A stretch of 64,000 nt of DNA from Plasmodiophora brassicae (Eukaryota; Endomyxa: Phytomyxea; Phytomyxea; Plasmodiophorida): positions 868,001 through 932,000 of the forward strand of contig CP145414.1 of NCBI GenBank assembly GCA_036867785.1, written 5' to 3'. Below, one piece after another: positions 54,201-64,000 of this stretch. Under the pieces are notes generated by a model. The model was not told where the DNA came from. It ran no database searches and saw nothing but the letters and a program-made list of their open reading frames with translations. Numbering within the stretch: position 1 is the stretch's first letter; each line of letters opens with the position of its first letter. The position numbers and the translations under genes are program-made.

Positions 54201-57200
54201 CGGGCGAGGCCCTACCCGCAACGCAGGGATTGCACTGCGACTGGCTCGACAGGGACCCGATGGTACTGTACGTGCCGTTGGAGCATGGCAATGGATGCCC
54301 GGCGGCGCAATCACCCGCCGCTTGGCACGTCGCATCACCGCCCGCTGGGCAATAACCGCCAGCGGGACATGGGATTGGCGTCGTGGTGTCCGCGCTCGGG
54401 CAGTACGACCCAGCTGGGCACGGTTTGCAGGACCGCTGTCCGACATTGTCCTGTAGAATACTAAGACTGGGGGTGTGTTAAAACCATCTAACGCTGATTC
54501 TACCTGGTAGAAGCTGACCGGACAGGGGACCGGCGCTGGGGATGCCGGCGGGCAGTACCTCCCTGCTGGGCAGATGACGGCCTGAGGGGTGCTGGAGCCA
54601 GCCGGGCAGTAATACGACGCCGAGCAGTTCCCGCTGGGGGTCGACATGCCCACTTTGTCGCAGTACGTGCCTGCCAGGCACGGCAGGCATGCTGATCTGG
54701 TGGCCGACCCGTTCGATGGGTTATAGGTTCCAACGTCGCACAGGACCGGCGACGGGGTCCCGGAAGGGCACCTGATCTGCGTTAGCAGGCCTCCGCAGCC
54801 GTCCATCACTGGGCAGAGACGAACCAGGATCCAGCTGGGCACGGGGCGGCGTTGAACGCAGCCGATCCCTGATGGCACCAAGATCCAGCCGAGCAGTTCC
54901 CCGTTGGCGACGTCAGGTTCACAGCGGCACAGTACTGCCCAGCGGGGCACAGCGGGCAATCGGAGGCCTGTGTCAGGTTGACGCGCTGCGAGAACCGCCC
55001 AGCGGGGCACCCGATTGGTACTGGCGACCGCGCTGGACAGTAGTACCCCATCGGGCACGCCAGGAACGACGTCATCCCGACGCTTGGGCAGTACGTGCCT
55101 GCACGTTTAACGAAATGAGGCCGCCGGTACGCGTTCGTGACACACGCCCATCGGCTACCTGCTGGACACGTTTGGCATGCGGCCTGGCCGACAGATGGGT
55201 TGTAGGTGCCGGGGTCGCATTGGAGTTCGGCAATGGCTCCCTGTGGGCAATAGGTGCCCACCGGGCAGATGTGGCCGCCTCCGGTCGCTGGGGACGGCTG
55301 AGGCGTGAAGCTTCCTCCGGTGCAGAGGTACCCAGCGTCACACGGGTTGTTCCCTGTCATGGCCACCGCTCCCGACACGGGGCAGTACCGCCCTCCCGGG
55401 CATGGCACACACGCCGACGCGTTCGTGTTCCCCGTCCCCACCGTGAACGTTCCCGGAGCGCACGACGCTGGCTGCGAACTCGCATACGGGCAGTACTGTG
55501 CGAAACGAGTAAACGCCAGCTGGACATATTGGGCACCCGCTGGCGGTACCTTTCCAGCTGGGCATAACCCTGACAGCGGCGTTGGGCTTGTCGAACCCCC
55601 ACTGCAGTAGTACCTAAAGCGCATTGGGTCAGGTTCCCGGGGGCAGAGGCCGGCCATCGTGAGCAGCACCCACCCGGGCCAGCAGGACGCTGTTGGCTGG
55701 GTCTGTCCGACGCCCAGGCAGTACTGAGAAGGCGGGCATGGCGTGCACTCGGCAGCGGTCACGAGTCCTGCGACACCACAGCAAATCACGATGCGCCGCG
55801 AGCCCACCAACGCCGGCGGAATCGCAAACCGGTCAGGTTGCTGAAGGTTCCCGATGGGCACGGGAACTGGTTCGCGAACGTCGTGTTGCTGGGGCAGTAG
55901 GCGCCCGGGGGGCACAACGCGAACCCAGTGTTGCCCGACCCGGCGCAGAAGTACCCCTGCGGGCACGTCTTGCACAACGCCTGCCCGTACAGGTCCTGGT
56001 ACGTCCCCGCTGGACAGGGCATTGCTGTGGCCGCCTGCTGCGGGCACTGCGACCCAGGCGGGCACAGCAACGTCGGCGCGATGGTCCCCGATGGGCAGTA
56101 GTACCCTGGGGGGAGCAGTCAGCAAGCATAGAGCCGTCGGGCCGTTGTCGTCGGTACCTGATGTGCATGGCGCCGTGGGACCCGACAGGCCAGTGGAGGC
56201 GCAGTAGAAGCCAGGCGTGCACAGCAGGCAGCTGGACGGCGACGGGTTACCCGGGCTAGGAGCGAAGCGCCCGACAGGGCATGGCGTCGGGGACACGTCG
56301 CCCGAAGCGGACCAGAACCCGGCTGGGACCCGGATGCCGGTGACGCCATCGGTCGGGGCGGAACGCGTCGCCGACCCGTAGCAGATGTACCCGGCGTCGC
56401 AGAACCCGCTGGTGTTCGTCAGCTGCGACGTGGCACAGTAGGACCCCGCTGGGCATGGCAGGGCGCGTGTGGAACCCGATGGACAGAACGCGCCGGGTGC
56501 GCACGCTTGACCGGTGACGTTGTCGGCGGGCGTGGCGGCCGAGGCTCCACCGAAGCAGGCGAACCCGGGGGCACAGGGCGCTGTCGGCGCCGTATTGGCG
56601 GTACCCGCACAGTACTTGCCTGCACCCGTTGTGAGCGAGACGGACGTGGTGGCATACGAAGCCCTGTACCTGGAGGGCAGGGTAGGCACTGTGACGCGGA
56701 AGTCAGCTGTGTGGATGGGGAGTACCGCCCGGCAGGGCACGGGTTCTCTGTCGATATCGTCGACCCGGGGCAGAAATGCCCAGGGAGGCACGGCAGGTAG
56801 CTGGCCAGACCTGACGTCGGGCAGCGAAACCCTGGCGACGCGCGTTCAGCCGATGCCCGATCCCGATCAGGGTGCGTAGTACGTACCTTGCAGGCACGGC
56901 GAGCAGGATGACGATCCTGTGGTGTTCTGGTAGGTTCCCGGCGAACATGGCACGGGGGCAGGTGCCGCACCCGGGCAGTAATTGCCGGATGGGCACGTGA
57001 CGGCCGTGGCCGACGTGGACCCGCTCGGGCAGTAGTACCCGGGCGCGCATGGGCCCGACGGCGCCGACAGGCCCGATGCGTTGCAGTAGAACCCTGGCGT
57101 GCACGCTAGGCAGTCGCCGTACCCGACGCTGCCTGGTGTGGGCACGAACCTGCCCACCGGGCACGGCAGCGGTCGGCTGGACCCAGTCGGGCAGACGGAT

Positions 57201-57292
57201 CCAGGCGGGCAGGTCGGCCCCAGCAGGCATGACGGGGCGGCCCAGCCTCGCCCGAGCACCAGCAGCGTTAGCAGACGCTGCAGCAGCGCCAT
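51211..57292 (-). CDS. Giant secreted Cys-rich protein with GCC2/GCC3 (ephrin-receptor-like) repeats
   Basis: ATG 57292 starts MALLQRLLTLLVLGRGWAAP, a signal peptide. The next 5 kb, through many introns, encode dozens of repeats of about 45-50 residues of the type C-PCP-G-YCP-G-----PC-AG-Y: GPCAPGYYCPSGSTSATAV, TCPSGNYCPGAAPAPVPCS, PAGTYQDLYGQALCKTC and VICPAGRYCPPASPAPVPC. These match GCC2_GCC3/TNFR-like modules that are amplified in many protists. The C-terminal part changes: CTSTDCNSTCNGPGTFDP, then PVYDKDNLLNTNPNFDWSSF and FTFTTAGTYVFYDNADRSK, which resembles a cupredoxin-like beta domain. It ends SLNM at TGA 51211. Extracellular and disulfide-rich; adhesion or wall role inferred. Exact exon chain not traced. 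Confidence 0.75.
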
Positions 57293-57521
57293 CCCTCAGG
57301 AAGGCCAGCGCTGGGCGACCACAGGGCAGCTCAAGTTGGGTGGCCGCACCAGCACCAGCACGCCCCGGTCGTCACACCCCAGATTCCGAGATGGACCGCT
57401 GGTCTGTGGACCTGCTACAAACACGGCACGGGGGGACAAGACGGCACGCGCGCGCCCTGCACCTCTGTCATGCCCGCATGGCAGCGAGCGTGTGGCGCGT
57501 GCCCGATGCAAACTCATTTCG
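57293..57521. promoter_or_regulatory. Divergent promoter region, Cys-rich giant and GH16 gene
   Basis: About 230 bp between the minus-strand start at 57292 and the plus-strand start at 57522. No clear motif. Both genes encode secreted proteins, so co-expression is plausible. Confidence 0.4.
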
Positions 57522-58581
57522 ATGAAGCCAGCCATGGTTGCTGTCATCGTCGTTGCCGCGCTGCTGGCTGGCGCGCACGCTGAGATCAAGGAGCTGTCGT
57601 GCATGAGTAGGCGCGCGTCGTGCTTGTATTTGGGTCGGCGGGGTCGGCGCGCTGACGACCGCTGTGGCAGAGACCGGCAATCGCGACGTGTCGCAGTGCC
57701 TGTTCGATGGCGACAACTGTAACTTCGTGACCGATTTCGCCAACTTCGCCAACGAGTGGGTCTCGCACCGGGACTGGGAGGCGAACCCAGTGCCGGGACC
57801 CAACGCCGTCTTCGTCGTTGAGTCGGATGTCGCGCCGGCCCTGGACCCGTCCGGCGCGCTGTACATGCAGGTGCTTCAGGACCGGGCTGGCGTCCAGGGC
57901 AACGGCACGATCCTGTCGACGACGAGGTCCCTGAAGTACGGGGTCGTCGAGGCGACGTTCAAGCAGTCGGGCGTCCCTGGCGTCGTCAGCAGCTTCATCC
58001 TGGCGTCCAACGACCTGGACGAGATCGACCTGGAGATCACCGGCGCTGATCTGTACAACGTCAACTCGAACTGGTACTACCGGGGCAAGGAGCTCCTGAA
58101 CGCCCAGGGCCAGAACGTCAACGGGTACAGCTACTGGACCAACGACAACAACGCCGACGTCTACCACACGTACCGCATCGACTGGAACGCCGAACGCATC
58201 CAGTGGGGTGCGTCCCATGTGCGGCCGTCCCTGTTCGCCAGGTGCTGACACTGTGGTTTAGCGATTAACGGCGTCGTCTTCAAAACCGCGTTGGCCAACG
58301 AGACCACCGGCTACGGGTTCCCCAGTTCACCCGCGCGTATCTCGTTCGGCGTCTGGCAGACGCCCTTCACGTCGTACGTCCTCGCGTTGCACATTCTCGC
58401 CGATGCATGTGCTGACCGGGTTCGCGGGTAACAGGACATGGGCTGGCAAGGGCGACCCCACCACGGTACTAGGGGGTTCCCGAATCTGCCCAACGGCCGT
58501 AGGCACTGATGATCTGTAACCGACAGGTCCCCAACCCGCTCCCCCACGTCTACTTCAAGTCGATCAAGGTCTCCTGGTAGG
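57522..58581 (+). CDS. Secreted GH16 glycosidase/transglycosylase
   Basis: GH16 enzymes cleave or re-link beta-1,3/1,4-glucans; the fungal Crh group links chitin to glucan. ATG 57522 gives MKPAMVAVIVVAALLAGAHA, a signal peptide, then an intron (donor GTAGGC, acceptor GTGGCAG). The catalytic domain reads VSQCLFDGDNCNFVTDFA, LKYGVVEATFKQSGVPGVVS, then SFILASNDLDEIDLEITG, where DEIDLE is the Glu-x-Asp-x-Glu active site. YHTYRIDWNAERIQW precedes an intron, then INGVVFKTALANETTGYG, ARISFGVWQTPF, TWAGKGDPTT and a last exon VPNPLPHVYFKSIKVSW, TAG at 58581. Complete; substrate not readable. Confidence 0.88.
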
Positions 58582-58866
58582 CGTCGTCCCAGTCGCCCCA
58601 TCCACCGACGACTCTGATCCAACCACAGTGCTGCCGCTAATGGCCCAGCTGCCACTCCCGCGCCAGTCCAACCTCGAGCCGCTCCGACGCCAGGCGGCGC
58701 GCCGGGTTCGTCATCCGGGTCTTCGCCCTCTAGCCCAGCATCGTCGGCCGCGTGGTCGCCGGGCGCTAACGCCATCGGCACCATCGCCGTCGTCGTGGCC
58801 GCCTGGCTGGCGTTCTAGTGCCATTGTCAATACAACACGCCGACCTCACGAAGCCATCGCTGTATC

Positions 58867-59352
58867 TCAAGATTCCACTGACGAAGGGCTCGGCGCGCGG
58901 TCGTGTCCAGGGGCCTTCACTTTGCCTTCCTCGTCGTCGCTGTCCAACTCGAACGGGACAACGGGCATGACGCGCCGACTGCGCCCACCCAGGCTCATCG
59001 TGATCGGCGCCGGGTCGTCGCCCTCGTTGGTGCTGCACAACGTGCCACCGAACGAAACCCGGCGACGCGTTCGCGTTGTCTTTGGCGTCGGTGGCTCACC
59101 GGCAGGGCGTTCTGGCGAGAACTCCAAGCGACGACGAGCCGTGCTCGACCGCAACGAGCGCGCGGGCGTCGGCCGCGGTTTGCTGGGCACTGTCGGGGGC
59201 ACGACCCGCCTAGGACGCGCTGACGGCGTTCGCGTCGATGGCGTCCGTCGAGGTGTTCGCGAATGCTGTCGGCCCCGTTTACAGGGCGGGTTCCCGCTGG
59301 ACTGACAGGTTGACGGCGAGGACGACGTCCGACGTCGCAGTCGTCGCACCAT
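58867..59352 (-). CDS. Basic Ser/Pro-rich protein with a PP1-docking RVSF motif
   Basis: ATG 59352 gives MVRRLRRRTSSSPSTCQSS, followed by a Ser/Thr/Pro/Arg-rich tract with several TP and SP sites (RTPRRTPSTRTPSARP). A more ordered part follows: ARRRLEFSPERPAGEPPTP then RTRRRVSFGGTLCSTNEG. RRVSF fits the protein phosphatase 1 docking motif RVxF, and RRRVSFGG is the form found in vertebrate Ki-67 and RepoMan. An acidic end, ELDSDDEEGKVKAPGHDR, leads to TGA 58867. Single exon. It could be a mitotic PP1 regulator; the motif is short, so that is tentative. Confidence 0.55.
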   Translation of the reverse strand: MVRRLRRRTSSSPSTCQSSGNPPCKRGRQHSRTPRRTPSTRTPSARPRRVVPPTVPSKPRPTPARSLRSSTARRRLEFSPERPAGEPPTPKTTRTRRRVSFGGTLCSTNEGDDPAPITMSLGGRSRRVMPVVPFELDSDDEEGKVKAPGHDRAPSPSSVES

Positions 59353-59590
59353 CGTGTGTCGATCGAGGCAACTGATGTGTGTGGTACAGGTACTGGGCAA
59401 CGGCCAGTCAAAACGCGAGGAGGCAGTGTTCCAGATTCGCGAGGAATCTCTGGAGGGTCGTGCCGGCGCCAGATTGCATCGCGAGATCGAATCGCGCGCC
59501 CGAATTCAAAACGACTGAGAGGGTGTGCACGCGGCCTCTCTACGTCGAACGGTCAGTAAGGACGGCCTCAGGGCCAGGGTCCCTCAGTCA

Positions 59591-60636
<1,046 letters not shown>

Positions 60637-60782
60637 CCGGCGTCGGCTGCTTTCGCGACGACCGTGACGCCCCGCACGGACTCCGCAAAGTCCGAAGCCG
60701 GCACCTGTATGATTCGATTCCCCGGGCGTGCCGGTCATGGGAGCGCCATCCGTCACAGCGGCGGCAGTGGCGTCGCCTGGCC
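60637..60782. promoter_or_regulatory. Short divergent promoter, Bud32 and coiled-coil gene
   Basis: Only 146 bp separate the two start codons, so the two promoters must overlap or be shared. No TATA-like box seen. Confidence 0.45.
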
Positions 60783-61967
60783 ATGGTGGTGGCTGTGCCG
60801 TTCTCCAGCGAGGCATACGATCGGGCGAAAGCGTCTCTGCACAGCTTGAGGAATCAGGCGGCAGTGCCAGATGCTGCCCCATCGCCGGATGATTCGCCTG
60901 TGGACGATGTGGACAAGGCGTTGCTGACGCTGCAGCGTGCGGTGATGGGTGAGCTCGATCGGTTCGGCGTACGATGGAGCGCTGGTGCCGCCGTACAGGC
61001 TGCCTTCGACGACGTCCGGTCGGCGGTGAATCGCCATGTCAGACGCGCCGACGCCGATAGACATAAGGCTGTCGAGACCGCCACCAAACTACAGGTTTGT
61101 CCCATCAGCCTACGAGCAGGTGGTGAATTAATCCTTGAGCAGGCGATTGTATCCCGTCATGAAGAGGACCATCAGCAACAGTTATCGGCCATGCGACAGG
61201 CTCAGGCGACGATGATCAACAAGGCCAAGGCGCAAGCCAGGGCAAATGTTAAACGAATTTGCCAGAAGGAGCGCTTGGAGGTAGGGAAGACGTGCTATAA
61301 GCGTACACGGCTTTGTAATCAGGCGACGTTTAGGTGGAGGAACACTTCCGTCAAGAATGGGAGCGTTGCAGAAAAGACGTGGAAGCGGAGGCGAACTCGC
61401 GCGCCATGGAATCGCTCGACGCATTGTCGAAGACGGTCCTAGCACAGATCGAGGGCGTTGAAGCATCGTACCAAGCGGCACTGCATCGTCATCTGGCTGA
61501 CAAGGCGTCGCTCATCGATCACCTGGAGACATCGATCAATGCCGGGAAGGATCTGCTAGACGATCGCCGTGCACTTTCCAGGATCGTCAATGAACTGGAA
61601 CAGCATCTCTTGCTGGCATGTGCAGAGCGCAGCCGAACGACGCCCGTCGTGTACCCGACAGGTGACGACAGCGCTGCAGCAATCGGTACTGTACAAGGAT
61701 CCACAGTGCAACACGCCTTCGCTGCATGAACACGTTTGTGCAGATGAGGTGCTAGGGCAGGAGGCGGAGCGCACGCGGGCACGTCTGAAACGAATCCGGG
61801 CCACGCACGCCGATGCCGTTCGACAGATCAGGATGGAGCACGAACGGGAACTGGGCGCCGTCGACATCCGCGTGCGCAAGCTGATCGCCGCCAAGGACGC
61901 CGACATTGCCGCTCTGCAACGCTCCCTCGACACGCTGACACGAGCGCTGACATCGGACGTCTCCTAA
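60783..61967 (+). CDS. Coiled-coil protein, three exons
   Basis: ATG 60783 gives MVVAVPFSSEAYDRAKASLH, then DDVDKALLTLQRAVMGELD. Helical stretches follow: HEEDHQQQLSAMRQAQATM, INKAKAQARANVKRICQKE, VEEHFRQEWERCRKDVEAE and LIDHLETSINAGKDLLDDR. The final exon reads EAERTRARLKRIRATHAD, AVRQIRMEHERELGAVDIR and AALQRSLDTLTRALTSDVS, TAA at 61967. Introns begin GTAGGG (about 61281) and near 61670. High Ala/Arg/Glu heptads throughout. No family recognised. Confidence 0.6.
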
Positions 61968-62109
61968 TAGAACAGCTCTCAGACGTCGTCCACGTCTAAC
62001 GTATGAACCGCATGGTCAAGCGGGTTCACGGTCGTATTAGCCGGCAGTGGCCCGGGGCAACGTGCGCCTCGCGTTCATTCATTGGTGTAGGCGCGCGCGG
62101 GCGCTAATA

Positions 62110-62988
62110 ATGACGGTGGTCGACGTGATCCTGGCCGGGTGCTGGCGGTTCTACCTGTCGTACGGGAACGGACGGCAGTTGGCGTACATGGTGCCCGGCG
62201 GCGGCCTGGCCGCCCAGTACGACAACGAAGGCGCCTGGGTGCGTTCGTACGCCGACGTGACGGCGTTCTGGAGGCTGGCGCAGCGATACGGCAGGACCGA
62301 GGAGGCGCGCCCCTACATGGAGCACGCCCTGGAACGGTACCCTTCTGCCAGCCTGCAGAGTCGCGCCACACGCCTCTCCATGATCATGGCCTACCGCGGC
62401 ATGGACGCGCCCGATGCCGTTGCCCTGCGTCAGCATCTGCGGCCGGTGGCGCCCGGCATCTACGACGCGTGCGACCTGTCGTTCTCCAACCCGCAGATCG
62501 TCCTCGCGTTAGTCCAGGGTGGGGATCGCCAGGCGGCGCGGGAATTCGTGGCGTCAGCGAGGCGCTGGATCGCGCACCCGCTCAGACGTCATGGCGTGTT
62601 CGCTGCCAATTGGGTCGGGCGCGCGCTCACCGCCTGCCAGGAACTCGTGCCCGAGCTTCGGGAACCCGTTGCGAATCTAACGAGGGCGTATGTCCTCCCG
62701 GTCCTGATGTCCAGTCGCCGGGCCTCGCTCACAGCGGACGCCTGTGCGCTGACCGGCCTGCTGGCGGTTGCTGACGTGATCGCCGAGGACCGCGACCGCA
62801 TCCGCCAGTACGTTGCCGACCGGTTCGCGCTTATCGCGCGGCACCAACGCGACGACGGCGGGTTCCCGTACCACTACGACGGGACGTACGTCAGGACCGA
62901 TGTGACAACCCATGTCGTGGAGGTCGCGCTGGGCCTCGCCAGGCTCGCCAGTGAAAGTGCCCGCCCGCCCGAACCAGTAAACGGCTAG
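62110..62988 (+). CDS. All-alpha protein of 292 residues, toroid-like, unknown
   Basis: ATG 62110 starts MTVVDVILAGCWRFYLSYG; upstream frame is open but begins only with GTG. The protein is a series of helical hairpins: AFWRLAQRYGRTEEARPYM, ALVQGGDRQAAREFVASARR, RHGVFAANWVGRALTACQEL, LTADACALTGLLAVADVIAE and ALIARHQRDDGGFPYHYDG, then TTHVVEVALGLARLA. The QRDDGGF-Y turn recalls alpha/alpha-barrel enzymes (glycosidases, terpene cyclases), where an Asp in such turns is catalytic, but no family is assured. Single exon, TAG at 62988. Confidence 0.6.
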   Translation: MTVVDVILAGCWRFYLSYGNGRQLAYMVPGGGLAAQYDNEGAWVRSYADVTAFWRLAQRYGRTEEARPYMEHALERYPSASLQSRATRLSMIMAYRGMDAPDAVALRQHLRPVAPGIYDACDLSFSNPQIVLALVQGGDRQAAREFVASARRWIAHPLRRHGVFAANWVGRALTACQELVPELREPVANLTRAYVLPVLMSSRRASLTADACALTGLLAVADVIAEDRDRIRQYVADRFALIARHQRDDGGFPYHYDGTYVRTDVTTHVVEVALGLARLASESARPPEPVNG

Positions 62989-63149
62989 GTGCACACGATC
63001 GTCGCCGGGACGAGCTCTGTCTGGCCTGCCAGTCTGGGCTCGGGACGGAACACGAGTGCGGTTCAGCTTCATCAGGAATGCCATGACGGCGGGCTGGTGT
63101 GACGCGTCCGACCGCGCTTCGCGTGCCTGGTTGGTCGTCACCTGCTGTG

Positions 63150-64000
63150 CTAGTGGCCCGCCGCGCTGCCTCGTTTGCTGTCTGTACGTGCTGGTTTGCT
63201 GCTGCTGGTCGCTGGGATGCTGTTGGCACCTGCTAGACCCGCGCTGACGGTGACCCGTTTCATGGGGGCGCCCGCCGTCGTGCCGGTCGTTGCCGATCGC
63301 GTGATGCACCCCGCCCACTTATCGGTGATCGATCGAGGGTGCACTAGGTTGATCGCGCCAAAGAGCGACATCACCGACGTCGCCAGGCACTGTATCCCGC
63401 GAACCAGCAGGGACGCCCATGGCGACACGAACTGTGTCGCCACGAACACGATATGGGCAACAAGGATGATCCAGCCGCAGGTCGCCCCGATGCGGTACCG
63501 CCAGGCGAATCGGACGCGTTTCGTCTTCTCCTCGGCGGGCAGGTTCAGCTTGGCCGCATTGCCCACCAGGCTCCTCGTGACGCCACGAACGCTGCACGTG
63601 TTCATTGCCGACAGGACAACGTTCGGGGCCATCAGCACCGCATGGGTGGCGACAACCCCCAACGGTATCGCGCCCATCGCCGCGAACACCATCGGTAGTA
63701 CCAGTGTGGGGATCGCGAATATCGCTGCCGACGACACCATCGCTTTGCGGGTCCTGATCTCGCGCCGCGACACGCTCGCGTTGGCGTTGGCGTTCGCCGC
63801 CAGTAGCGCCAGACCGCCTGTGATGCGGAACACGTACAGGTACCCGTACTCAGCGTACGTGAAGAAGAGCAACGCGGGCCACAGGACACCCTGGCCATGG
63901 GCGAGCGCAATGTTGCCGGCGTGGACGATGCCGGACACGTGCAGGAACAGCAGCCCAGACATCTGCAGGGCCTGCAGGAGCGGGACGCGCCTCAGGTGGC
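63150..64000 (-). CDS. Multi-pass membrane protein, cut by the window edge
   Basis: The frame is open from the right edge (HLRRVPLLQALQ before the ATG at 63962), so the start probably lies outside. Visible helices: SGLLFLHVSGIVHAGNIAL, GVLWPALLFFTYAEYGYLY, SSAAIFAIPTLVLPMVFAAM, PLGVVATHAVLMAPNVVLSA, GATCGWIILVAHIVFVATQF and LVRGIQCLATSVMSLFGAI. That makes at least six helices, with basic loops RREIRTRKA and EEKTKRVRFAWRYR. A Ser/Lys-rich tail ends RGSAAGH at TAG 63150. The layout suits a seven-helix receptor or a transporter; no family signature seen. Confidence 0.6.
   Translation of the reverse strand, partial: HLRRVPLLQALQMSGLLFLHVSGIVHAGNIALAHGQGVLWPALLFFTYAEYGYLYVFRITGGLALLAANANANASVSRREIRTRKAMVSSAAIFAIPTLVLPMVFAAMGAIPLGVVATHAVLMAPNVVLSAMNTCSVRGVTRSLVGNAAKLNLPAEEKTKRVRFAWRYRIGATCGWIILVAHIVFVATQFVSPWASLLVRGIQCLATSVMSLFGAINLVHPRSITDKWAGCITRSATTGTTAGAPMKRVTVSAGLAGANSIPATSSSKPARTDSKRGSAAGH

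Overview
This window is nuclear DNA from a compact, intron-rich eukaryotic microbe, most likely a protist. Almost every conserved gene is cut by very short introns (about 30-60 nt). These start mostly with GT(A/G)NG, end in CAG or TAG, and carry a branch-point-like CTGAC, TTGAC or CTAAC just before the acceptor. Genes lie 50-500 bp apart and often share divergent promoters. Gene content is plainly eukaryotic: ubiquitin E1, ribosomal protein eL32, GlcNAc-transferase I, Bud32 of the KEOPS complex, TCF25/Rqc1 and an Iks1-type kinase. Secreted ankyrin proteins, lineage-specific secreted proteins and short introns would fit a plasmodiophorid-like rhizarian, but that is a guess from style and not a proven assignment. 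Exon borders given here were read by eye.

Layout. 1-2.4 kb: TCF25. 2.9-5.4 kb: a degenerate PIF/Harbinger DNA transposon with convergent Myb/SANT-like and HARBI1-like genes, both carrying inactivating lesions. 5.5-6.5 kb: two identical tRNA-Leu(AAG) genes. 7-11.3 kb: a weak reading region, a long coiled-coil gene and a Lys-rich protein. 11.4-18.5 kb: Iks1-type kinase with C-terminal membrane segments, glucosamine-6-phosphate deaminase, peroxiredoxin-5, GlcNAc-transferase I. 18.8-21.6 kb: two divergent secreted proteins. 21.7-28.5 kb: TLC-domain protein, eL32, UBA1. 29.2-33 kb: a 37-residue helical-repeat protein and a STELLO/DUF288 glycosyltransferase. 33-41.6 kb: an accessory-looking stretch with two ankyrin proteins (one secreted), a LEA2/NDR1-like membrane protein, a type I membrane protein with a PPxY tail, and two paralogous secreted proteins. 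42-43 kb: phosphonoacetaldehyde hydrolase. 44-46.9 kb: a rearranged duplication, a helix-hairpin-helix protein and a hAT-like non-autonomous transposon. 47-57.3 kb: a large membrane-anchored coiled-coil protein and a giant cysteine-rich GCC2/GCC3-repeat secreted protein. 57.5-64 kb: GH16 glycosidase, a PP1-docking-motif protein, Bud32, a coiled-coil protein, an all-alpha protein and a multi-pass membrane protein cut by the window end.

The most striking non-gene structure is a 638-bp element at 46230-46867. It has perfect 13-bp terminal inverted repeats, a perfect 8-bp target-site duplication, and subterminal arrays of the palindrome CGTTATATAACG. Several genes touch surface or secretory biology (GlcNAcT-I, STELLO-like, GH16, GCC2/3 giant, secreted ankyrin and orphan secreted proteins), so much of the window could serve cell-surface or host-facing functions; that is inference. 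No CRISPR, bacterial operon, virus or toxin gene was seen.
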